Below, one piece after another: positions 54,214 to 64,000 of a stretch of 64,000 nucleotides of DNA. Under the pieces are notes generated by a model that was given only the letters and a program-made list of their open reading frames with translations, had not been told where the DNA came from and did no database searches. This DNA comes from Photobacterium obscurum (lineage in GTDB: Bacteria; Pseudomonadota; Gammaproteobacteria; Enterobacterales; Vibrionaceae). A program made the position numbers and the translations under genes. The stretch is from assembly GCF_026191635.1 (NCBI RefSeq), contig NZ_JAKRRW010000025.1, positions 1-64,000 of the forward strand. The letters run 5' to 3'. Position 1 is the first letter of the stretch; each line of letters starts with the position of its first letter.

Positions 54214-54969
54214 TTACTGCGTGATATCGGCAGCAAACCACTTCACCGAGATTTCAGCTAGGGTGCCGTCTTTGCGCATGGCTTCGAGGGCCTGGTCGAC
54301 TTCGTCGCGCAGTTTCTTGCCCTTGTCCCCGTCGATAAACGGCCAGGCGTTTTCAATTTTTTCGAACGGTTCGCCGGCTAGCTGTAGCGGCAGGTTGGCC
54401 TTCTTGATCAGCTCGACAGATGACAGGCGGTCCATGACAAAGGCATCGGTACGGCCCAGGGCGACATCGTGTTCGATACCGGTATCGTAGGTTTTGATGT
54501 TGATCTTGCCGTCCTTGTCCAGTTCACGCAGCAGCTGCTCGTAGTTCGAACCGAGGTTGACGCCGACGGTTTTGCCATCGAGATCTGCCGTTGTCTTGAT
54601 ACTGTCATTGCCTTTACGGACGACAAGTTGCGCACCATCAATTACGTATGGCTGTGAAAATAAGTATTTGGACTGGCGCTCTTCGGTAATGGTGATTTGG
54701 TTGGAAATCGTATCAATGCGGCCGGTCTCTAGCAGGCCGAACAGGCCTGAAAAGCTTGCCGTGACAAATTCGACGTTATAGTCGTTGCGCTTACCGATCT
54801 CGTTCCACAAATCAACTTCAAATCCCTGCAGCTGATCTTGTTTCACAAAAGTAAACGGGAAATAGCGTCCTGACATGCCAACTTTCACGTCAGTTGCAGC
54901 CATAGCAGCCTGACTGGCAGTTAATGTTAGTGCAACAGCGGCGAATGTTGTTTTTACCCAGCTTTTCAT
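54214..54969 (-). CDS. Amino acid ABC transporter, substrate-binding protein
   Basis: 251-residue periplasmic binding protein: signal peptide about 1-24 (SWVKTTFAAVALTLTASQAA, then MAA), and family SBP_bac_3 with GRYFPFTFVKQDQLQGFEVD, SNQITITEERQSKYLFSQPY and LDGKTVGVNLGSNYEQ. The pattern resembles cystine or polar amino acid binders (TcyJ-type); specificity is not provable from sequence. GAGGAG precedes the ATG. Divergent from dnaA. Confidence 0.93.
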   Translation of the reverse strand: MKSWVKTTFAAVALTLTASQAAMAATDVKVGMSGRYFPFTFVKQDQLQGFEVDLWNEIGKRNDYNVEFVTASFSGLFGLLETGRIDTISNQITITEERQSKYLFSQPYVIDGAQLVVRKGNDSIKTTADLDGKTVGVNLGSNYEQLLRELDKDGKINIKTYDTGIEHDVALGRTDAFVMDRLSSVELIKKANLPLQLAGEPFEKIENAWPFIDGDKGKKLRDEVDQALEAMRKDGTLAEISVKWFAADITQ

Positions 54970-55278
54970 CCTGTTTACTCCTCAGATAGCTGTGATGATT
55001 CTCTGTTTTCTTCATCCTATATGGTTATATCTGACTTTTTTAAATAACTTGGAGTTATTTCAAATAACTATTTGTTTGCATCGAGGATGTCAGAGCTGTT
55101 AATAGCTTTGTGGGTAAGGGTTGGTAAAATTGTGCTGATCTAGGGCTTGGTTGTGCGATCTATGTGAATAAGTCGGATCTTATTCACCGGATCTGCGATC
55201 TCTTTGCTGGCGATCCTGAGCCAGCAGGTATAAAATTGCATCCCTTTTCGTATTTTGTTATTCAGTGTGGAGTCGAGC
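54970..55278. promoter_or_regulatory. dnaA upstream regulatory region
   Basis: 309 bp between the divergent binding-protein gene and dnaA. It contains TGTGAATAA at 55163-55171 (perfect DnaA box, minus strand) and TTATTCACC at 55180-55188 (one mismatch), only 8 bp apart, plus several GATC sites (for example at 55138 and 55198). This fits autoregulation of dnaA and Dam/SeqA control. I could not fix the promoter; TATAAA at 55229-55234 is a candidate -10. Confidence 0.75.
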
Positions 55279-56679
55279 TTGTCATCTTCGCTTTGGTTGC
55301 AGTGCCTTCAACGCCTTCAGGAAGAACTCCCTGCGACAGAATTCAGTATGTGGGTTCGACCGCTTCAGGCCGAGTTAAACGATAATACGCTGACCCTGTT
55401 TGCGCCTAACCGTTTTGTGCTTGATTGGGTACGCGATAAGTACATCAATAATATCAACCGGCTGCTGAATGAATTTTGCGGCAACGACCTGCCGATCCTG
55501 CGCTTTGAAGTGGGAAGCCGCCCGGTCAGCGCGCCACCACCGCAACCGGTGGCAGCCGCACCCGTGGTCGAGCCGGCGAGCGTGTCCCGTGCCGATGCGC
55601 CCTCCCGTACCTGGGAACCCGCGCCGTCACCGGTACAGCCGGAGTCTCAGGCCGGTTACCGGTCCAACGTTAACCCGAAACACAACTTCAATAACTTTGT
55701 TGAGGGTAAGTCAAATCAGCTGGGATTAGCTGCCTGTCGTCAGGTGGCGGACAACCCAGGAGCGGCGTACAACCCGCTGTTCCTCTATGGGGGGACTGGC
55801 CTCGGTAAAACGCACCTGCTGCATGCTGTCGGCAATGCGATCGCAGATCGCAAGCCGAATGCCCGTGTGGTTTACATGCACTCGGAACGTTTTGTCCAAG
55901 ACATGGTTAAGGCCCTGCAGAATAATGCGATTGAAGAGTTCAAGCGCTACTACCGCAGTGTCGATGCGCTGCTGATCGATGATATTCAGTTCTTCGCCAA
56001 CAAGGAGCGCTCGCAGGAAGAGTTTTTCCACACCTTCAATGCGCTGCTCGAAGGCAATCAGCAAATTATCCTGACCTCCGACCGCTATCCGCGCGAGATC
56101 AACGGCGTTGAAGACCGCCTGAAATCACGTTTCGGCTGGGGCCTGACGGTGGCGATTGAGCCGCCAGAATTGGAAACTCGGGTCGCGATCCTGATGAAGA
56201 AGGCCGAAGATCACCACATTCGTCTGGCTGACGAAGTGGCGTTCTTTATTGCCAAACGCCTGCGTTCCAACGTGCGAGAGCTGGAAGGGGCGTTGAATCG
56301 CGTGATCGCCAATGCCAACTTTACCGGCCGTGCCATCACCATAGACTTCGTCCGTGAAGCGCTGCGTGATTTGCTGGCGCTGCAGGAAAAGCTGGTCACC
56401 ATTGATAATATTCAGAAGACCGTGGCCGAATACTATAAAATAAAGATGGCCGATATGCTGTCGAAGCGCCGTTCTCGCTCTGTGGCCCGTCCTCGTCAGA
56501 TGGCGATGGCGCTGGCGAAGGAGCTGACCAACCACAGCTTGCCGGAAATCGGCGATGCCTTTGGTGGCCGCGACCATACTACGGTGCTGCATGCCTGCCG
56601 TAAAATCGAGCAGCTGCGTGAAGAAAGCCACGATATAAAAGAAGATTATTCAAACCTAATTAGAACGCTGTCATCTTGA
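55279..56679 (+). CDS. dnaA: Chromosomal replication initiator DnaA
   Basis: AAA+ initiator that binds the DnaA boxes of oriC. 466 residues: domain I ([20 protein letters not shown]), a Pro/Ala-rich domain II linker (about 85-130), domain III with Walker [14 protein letters not shown] and Walker [10 protein letters not shown], and domain IV with [18 protein letters not shown] and [14 protein letters not shown] for box recognition. I start at TTG (MSSSLWLQ), which has GGAG six bases upstream and matches the Vibrio protein N terminus; an upstream TTG eight codons earlier has no such site. dnaN begins one base after the stop codon. Confidence 0.97.
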   Translation: MSSSLWLQCLQRLQEELPATEFSMWVRPLQAELNDNTLTLFAPNRFVLDWVRDKYINNINRLLNEFCGNDLPILRFEVGSRPVSAPPPQPVAAAPVVEPASVSRADAPSRTWEPAPSPVQPESQAGYRSNVNPKHNFNNFVEGKSNQLGLAACRQVADNPGAAYNPLFLYGGTGLGKTHLLHAVGNAIADRKPNARVVYMHSERFVQDMVKALQNNAIEEFKRYYRSVDALLIDDIQFFANKERSQEEFFHTFNALLEGNQQIILTSDRYPREINGVEDRLKSRFGWGLTVAIEPPELETRVAILMKKAEDHHIRLADEVAFFIAKRLRSNVRELEGALNRVIANANFTGRAITIDFVREALRDLLALQEKLVTIDNIQKTVAEYYKIKMADMLSKRRSRSVARPRQMAMALAKELTNHSLPEIGDAFGGRDHTTVLHACRKIEQLREESHDIKEDYSNLIRTLSS

Positions 56680-56680
56680 T

Positions 56681-57781
56681 ATGAAATTTACCGTCGAACG
56701 CGAACATTTATTAAAACCGCTGCAACAGGTCTCAGGTGCATTAGGCGGTCGTCCTTCTCTGCCGATCTTGGGCAATATCTTGTTGCAGGTGGAAGAAGGC
56801 TGCCTGTCGATGACAGGTACCGATTTAGAAGTCGAGCTGGTTGCTAAGCTGGCATTGGAAGCTGATTTTGAGCCGGGGGCAGTAACTGTCCCTTCACGTA
56901 AGTTTCTCGATATTTGCCGTGGTCTGCCAGACAGCGCCAATATCGTCGTGACGCTGGAAGGTGATCGCGTCATTATTCGCTCCGGCCGTAGCCGCTATTC
57001 ATTATCGACATTGCCGGCGGCGGATTTCCCGAACATTGACGACTGGCAGAGCGAGGTTGAACTTTCCCTGCCTCAGGGGCGGATGCGTCAGCTAATCGAC
57101 AGCACCCAGTTCTCGATGGCGCATCAGGATGTTCGCTACTACCTCAATGGTATGTTGTTTGAAACCGAGGGTAAGCACCTACGCTCCGTCGCGACCGATG
57201 GTCACCGTATGGCAGTATGTGCTATCGATCTGGAACAAGAGCTGCCGTCCAAGCAGATCATCGTGCCGCGCAAAGGGGTATTGGAGCTGGTTCGCCTGCT
57301 GGATTCACCAGATGCGATGGTTGATATTCAGATCGGCAACTCTAACCTGCGCGCGGTGGTGAACAATTTTGTGTTTACTTCCAAGCTGGTTGATGGTCGC
57401 TTCCCTGATTATCGACGGGTAATGCCGCAGAACAGTACCAAGTTCGTTGAAGCGAGCTGTGACGAACTGCGTAAGGCGTTCTCCCGTGCAGCGATCCTGT
57501 CGAATGAAAAATTCCGCGGGGTTCGGGTTAACCTGTCTAATGGCGAAATGCGGATCACCGCTAACAACCCAGAGCAGGAAGAGGCCGAAGAGTTCCTGGA
57601 TGTCGATTACCAGGGCGAGGATCTGGAAATTGGTTTCAACGTCAGCTATGTGCTGGACGTGCTTAATACCCTTAAGTGCGAGCAGGTGCGCTGGTCTCTG
57701 ACCGATGCCAACGCCAGTGCGCTGGTTGAAGACAGTACCAGTGACGAAGCTATGTATGTCGTGATGCCAATCAGACTATAA
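56681..57781 (+). CDS. dnaN: DNA polymerase III beta sliding clamp
   Basis: Ring clamp that tethers polymerases to DNA. 366 residues in three repeated clamp domains; N terminus MKFTVEREHLLKPLQQVSGA, the conserved FTSKLVDGRFPDYRRVMP and the C terminus YVVMPIRL, part of the ligand pocket. Starts one base after dnaA stops, so it is translationally coupled in the dnaA-dnaN-recF operon. Confidence 0.98.
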   Translation: MKFTVEREHLLKPLQQVSGALGGRPSLPILGNILLQVEEGCLSMTGTDLEVELVAKLALEADFEPGAVTVPSRKFLDICRGLPDSANIVVTLEGDRVIIRSGRSRYSLSTLPAADFPNIDDWQSEVELSLPQGRMRQLIDSTQFSMAHQDVRYYLNGMLFETEGKHLRSVATDGHRMAVCAIDLEQELPSKQIIVPRKGVLELVRLLDSPDAMVDIQIGNSNLRAVVNNFVFTSKLVDGRFPDYRRVMPQNSTKFVEASCDELRKAFSRAAILSNEKFRGVRVNLSNGEMRITANNPEQEEAEEFLDVDYQGEDLEIGFNVSYVLDVLNTLKCEQVRWSLTDANASALVEDSTSDEAMYVVMPIRL

Positions 57782-57784
57782 GGC

Positions 57785-61298
<3,514 letters not shown>

Positions 61299-61322
61299 TT
61301 GGGATTAAATTTCTCACACCTG

Positions 61323-61353
61323 AAAACGCCGCTTATTGCGGCGTTTTTTTTTG
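61323..61353 (+). terminator. Terminator after gyrB
   Basis: Stem AAAACGCCGC / GCGGCGTTTT around TTATT, with a run of T. Confidence 0.93.
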
Positions 61354-61538
61354 CAGGATTTTATCGGGAGTGAAGTTGTTCGATGGAAAAACTGGTTCTA
61401 AGAAAACTCATATAGATAAGCTACATACAGCTATTTGGTAATGATAATGGGGGGAGGAGAGAGGGAGCGAAAACTGGCTGAATACTATCCATCAGGCCGG
61501 GCCGTATGAAAAATATTTAAAATAATTTCGGCTTTAGG

Positions 61539-61567
61539 CTTGGAAATTAAATCACCCATCCCTATAT
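61539..61567 (+). promoter_or_regulatory. Candidate heat-shock (sigma-32) promoter of ibpA
   Basis: CTTGGAA at 61539-61545, a 14-base spacer and CCCTATAT at 61560-61567, close to the consensus CTTGAAA and CCCCATNT. It is followed by a long leader of about 115 bases before ibpA. Fits the known sigma-32 control of ibpA in E. coli. Confidence 0.6.
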
Positions 61568-61660
61568 CTATTAATGAAGCGCATGGTGCCAAATATTGGG
61601 CCTGCAATAGGTTTGTCCGACAGAGGAAAACCACTTCAACCATTCAATTATCGTCATGTT

Positions 61661-61691
61661 TATTGCTTCTTAAGAAGGATAGTTTTATATG
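61661..61691 (+). promoter_or_regulatory. ROSE-like RNA thermometer before ibpA
   Basis: The Shine-Dalgarno AAGGA (61675-61679) can pair with an upstream UUGCUUC: CUUC (61666-61669) pairs with GAAG (61674-61677) around UUAA, G65 faces G78, and UU lies opposite AU. The U-U-G-C-U opposite A-G-G-A with a G facing a G is the hallmark of ROSE elements, which mask the ribosome site at low temperature. The known E. coli ibpA leader works this way. Structure inferred by eye. Confidence 0.65.
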
Positions 61692-62132
61692 CGTAACTTA
61701 GATTTCACTCCTCTATACCGTTCTGCTATTGGCTTTGATCGTCTGTTCAACCAGATGGAGAAAAATGTCAGCAATACCAATGCGGGTTACCCTCCGTATA
61801 ACATTGAGCAGCAAGACGAGAATCATTACCGGATCACCATGGCCGTTGCCGGGTTTGCGGAAGAGCAACTTGATATTACCCAGCAGCAAAACAAACTGAT
61901 TGTTCGCGGTACCCGCGAAGCTACCCAAGATGAGCGCCAGTATCTGTACCAAGGTATTGCCGAGCGTGATTTTGAGCGTAAGTTTCAACTCGCTGACTAT
62001 GTAAAAGTGATTGGGGCTGGGATGGAAAACGGGTTGCTTCATATTGATCTTGAGCGTGAGATTCCTGAAGAGCAGAAGCCGCGCAAGATTGCGATTAATG
62101 GCAGCCGTTTGCTGGAAAACGAAGAACAGTAA
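61689..62132 (+). CDS. ibpA: Small heat shock protein IbpA
   Basis: Holding chaperone that binds aggregating proteins for DnaK/ClpB. 147 residues with an alpha-crystallin domain at about 36-125: [41 protein letters not shown] and [14 protein letters not shown] (conserved GLL motif). N terminus [20 protein letters not shown] is typical of IbpA. Only one copy is present here (no ibpB neighbour). Promoter and thermometer are described separately. Confidence 0.95.
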   Translation: MRNLDFTPLYRSAIGFDRLFNQMEKNVSNTNAGYPPYNIEQQDENHYRITMAVAGFAEEQLDITQQQNKLIVRGTREATQDERQYLYQGIAERDFERKFQLADYVKVIGAGMENGLLHIDLEREIPEEQKPRKIAINGSRLLENEEQ

Positions 62133-62157
62133 TCGAATGTTCATCTGATAGAGAGTG

Positions 62158-62186
62158 AAAGGTCAGCCATGTGCTGGCCTTTTTTG
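62158..62186 (+). terminator. Terminator after ibpA
   Basis: Stem AAGGTCAGC / GCTGGCCTT with one G-U pair, a 5-base loop and a T-run. Confidence 0.85.
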
Positions 62187-62257
62187 ATCCTGTCTTTTGG
62201 CATTTGACTACCAGACAAAGCTATACCATTCATCCGGTTGAAACCCGCTAAGATTAG

Positions 62258-62520
62258 TATACCCAAGTAACTCCAAGATGTTTGTTCAGCGAGAATCTTT
62301 AGCTTGTTAGACGAGGCGCAGATTTGTAGACATAGTTGGTTCTACGTTAAGTATCTGCAACGATGAATAGTCGCCTAGTGCTTGCCTGAAGGGAGTGGGT
62401 TAGCGTCTCTATTTCTATCAGACCTCTATTTGAAAGAGATCTCCACTTTTCCAGACATTACGCTTGAATTGAAAACACTGAGTGACTCTGAATCTGGCAT
62501 CTTGACGTCATTTGGGTATT
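62258..62520. repeat. TATACCC palindromic repeat, copy 3 (long form)
   Basis: 263 bp. Left end TATACCCAAGTAACTCCAAG then ATG; right end CATCTTGACGTCATTTGGGT then ATT. Reverse-complementing the right end gives a good match to the left end, so the element has imperfect terminal inverted repeats of about 23 bp. No open frame for a transposase is inside. Copies 1 and 2 (17226, 19957) have the same ends without the middle. It is best read as a non-autonomous MITE-like repeat. parS begins directly after the right end. Confidence 0.75.
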
Positions 62521-62542
62521 GCGTGTTTCACGTGAAACACGC
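62521..62542. other. parS centromere site
   Basis: The 16-bp core TGTTTCACGTGAAACA (62524-62539) is the perfect parS consensus; with flanking bases the palindrome is 22 bp and flawless. ParB encoded at 43374-44267 is the presumed binder. It lies about 14.5 kb from oriC, as expected for an origin-proximal centromere. Confidence 0.95.
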
Positions 62543-62577
62543 CTAAAAATATGTTTCATGAGTTAGCTGAGGTTGCT

Positions 62578-62961
62578 ATGTCGTCGAAGAAGACCCGTTA
62601 TATCACGACTGATTTGGATGTTTTTTCAGTTCACGACTTGTCTGCGTTGGCTGCATTTCTACAGGATAAAACATGTATCCTTCACTGTGGCTGGCGAGAA
62701 GAAGGTCTGTTTCATCTATGTCTCGAACCACAGACGGAAGACGCCACCGTCGAGGCTGATTTAGCCAGTTTGCTGGATGCTACTGAGCAACTTCCCGAGT
62801 CTTTAATTAAACTTTGGCATTCCGCTAGTGAAGTGGACTTTAACCTGGGGATTGAGACCGGTGATTGCCATGGCCATAACACCAAGATTCCTGCGCAGTT
62901 GCTGCAGCGGATTACCAAGCTAGGCGGCACCTTGATTGTCACAACATATCCTGCGGAGTAG
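62578..62961 (+). CDS. Unrecognised protein next to parS
   Basis: 127 residues from MSSKKTRY, with GAGG just before the ATG; a start nine codons earlier is possible but lacks a good site. I do not recognise the family. The protein is acidic with a regular alternating pattern (FSVHDLSALAAFLQ, CILHCGWREEGLFHLCLEP, LASLLDATEQLPESLIKLW) and a C-terminal segment RITKLGGTLIVTTYPAE. It has four cysteines and several histidines, no signal peptide or membrane segment. Its start is 36 bp after parS, so ParB spreading could reach its promoter. Confidence 0.7.
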   Translation: MSSKKTRYITTDLDVFSVHDLSALAAFLQDKTCILHCGWREEGLFHLCLEPQTEDATVEADLASLLDATEQLPESLIKLWHSASEVDFNLGIETGDCHGHNTKIPAQLLQRITKLGGTLIVTTYPAE

Positions 62962-63081
62962 GTTATGCGAGCGTGCAGTATGAGCACAGTTAGCGTTAGG
63001 CGCTGACCGATTTTGTGTGATGTACGATGGCTTAATGGGATTGGGGGGGGAGGCGTGGTTTGCCCCCATTATGTTAGAAAG

Positions 63082-63110
63082 AAAAAAGAGCTGCCAGATA
63101 GCAGCTCTTT
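63082..63110 (-). terminator. Terminator after avtA
   Basis: Stem AAAGAGCTGC / GCAGCTCTTT with a 6-base loop and a T-run on the minus strand. Confidence 0.88.
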
Positions 63111-63131
63111 GGGCGTTCTAATATCGGTTCG

Positions 63132-64000
63132 CTATTGTTCGGCTTGATAGGCCTTTGCGACTTCCTCGGCGATGATGGCGATGCCGCGTTGCATATCCTC
63201 ATCAGCCTGAACATAGTTCATCCGAAGGCACTCGTGCCCGTGGCTCCAGTCACCTTCAAGTCCGATAAAGAAGTATTCACCCGGCACAATCAATACGCCC
63301 CGGGCTTTGAGGCGCTGGTACAACTCCATGGTAGTGATGGGCAGTTCCTTGAACCACAGCCACAAGAACATGGCGCCTTCAGGTTTGTGGATCCTAAACC
63401 TTTCATCATCTATGGCCGCTTGTAGCAATTCGACGGCATGCTGTGATTTTCGTTGGTAGAAAGGTTTGATCACCTGCTCGCTGAGACGGAGCAAATCCTG
63501 GTTCTCGATCATTTTATTGGCGATGGCCGGCCCGACACTGCCGGGAGCAAGGCTGAGGACACCATTCATATTGGCGATGGCCGTGGTAATTTCCTCGCTG
63601 GCGATAACAATACCACAGCGCACGCCAGGCAAGCCGAGTTTGGAGAGGCTCATACACAGGATAGTGTTCTCGTTCCAAAACGGCGTGACATTCTCAAAGA
63701 TAATATCGGGGAAAGGCATCCCGTAGGCATTATCGATGATTAGCGGGATACCGTGCTCGCGCGCGAGCTCATCGAGGTGGCTGATTTCCTCATCGGTGAG
63801 TACGTTGCCGGTTGGGTTGGTCGGGCGAGAGGCACAGATTGCCCCAATACTGTCATCGACAGTCAGCTCGTTGAAATTGATATGGTACTTGAACAAGCCG
63901 TTCTCGAGCAGGGTGATCTCCGGGCGGTACGAGACAAACATATCTTCGCTAAGGCCAGAGTCGCCATAACCGATATACTCAGGAGCCAGTGGAAGTAAGA
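63132..64000 (-). CDS. avtA: Valine-pyruvate aminotransferase AvtA (partial)
   Basis: The C-terminal 289 or so residues of a class I/II PLP aminotransferase; the 5' part is beyond the window edge. The frame continues upstream of an internal ATG as PLAPEYIGYGDSGLSED, so the true start is outside. The PLP lysine is in MSLSKLGLPGVRCG and the conserved SRPTNPTGNVLTDEE and IIDNAYGMPFP loops are present. Transfers amino groups between alanine and 2-ketoisovalerate; AvtA is normally about 417 residues, so roughly 130 are missing here. Confidence 0.93.
   Translation of the reverse strand, partial: LLPLAPEYIGYGDSGLSEDMFVSYRPEITLLENGLFKYHINFNELTVDDSIGAICASRPTNPTGNVLTDEEISHLDELAREHGIPLIIDNAYGMPFPDIIFENVTPFWNENTILCMSLSKLGLPGVRCGIVIASEEITTAIANMNGVLSLAPGSVGPAIANKMIENQDLLRLSEQVIKPFYQRKSQHAVELLQAAIDDERFRIHKPEGAMFLWLWFKELPITTMELYQRLKARGVLIVPGEYFFIGLEGDWSHGHECLRMNYVQADEDMQRGIAIIAEEVAKAYQAEQ

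Overview
The window is a 64-kb piece of core chromosome from a gammaproteobacterium, almost certainly a member of the Vibrionaceae and most like Photobacterium or a close relative (genus is inferred from gene order and protein character, not proven). It carries the chromosome I replication origin region: oriC at about 47.7-48.0 kb between mnmG and mioC, parAB to its left, dnaA-dnaN-recF-gyrB to its right, and a perfect parS site at 62.5 kb. An amino-acid ABC transporter between rpmH and dnaA is, from memory, also the arrangement in Vibrio cholerae.

Layout. 0-8.5 kb: yrdA, then a leftward set (DUF1488, aroE, hemF, tsaC), purEK with a PurR box, and a leftward yrdD-smg-dprA-lysM operon. 8.9-14.7 kb: def-fmt, rsmB, trkA-trkH (translation start/stop processing and potassium uptake). 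14.8-17.2 kb: a hemolysin III-like membrane protein, a Spo0M-like protein and a GntR regulator, all leftward. 17.2-22.3 kb: a 0.7-kb stretch with a possible small-protein transcription unit, then yihD, ccoG, srkA, dsbA and a DUF523 gene. 22.3-30.5 kb: comM leftward, and the complete ilvGMEDA operon with its leader peptide and attenuator. 30.6-36.0 kb: two tandem paralogous XRE-type regulators, glmS, a DeoR regulator and glmU. 36.3-43.2 kb: the atpIBEFHAGDC operon. 43.4-47.6 kb: mnmG-rsmG-parA-parB. 48.0-52.5 kb: mioC, mnmE, yidC, yidD, rnpA, rpmH. 52.7-55.0 kb: the ABC transporter. 55.3-61.3 kb: dnaA-dnaN-recF-gyrB. 61.7-64 kb: ibpA, an unrecognised protein, and the 3' part of avtA cut by the window edge.

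How it works together. The right half is a replication and segregation hub: DnaA boxes occur in oriC, across the mioC stop codon, upstream of mioC and upstream of dnaA; ParA/ParB and a parS lie either side of oriC. Around it are classic origin-proximal housekeeping genes (ATP synthase, tRNA modification, membrane insertion, RNase P protein, L34). The left half is biosynthesis (shikimate, haem, purine, branched-chain amino acids, amino sugars) and stress/redox functions (DsbA, SrkA, CcoG, IbpA).

I found no phage, insertion sequence with transposase, CRISPR array, rRNA or tRNA gene, and no cluster that looks like a new multi-gene system. The least explained items are three copies of a TATACCC-ended palindromic repeat, a 61-codon ORF with its own promoter and terminator, the tandem regulators at 31 kb, a perfect inverted repeat over the atp promoter, and the unknown gene next to parS.
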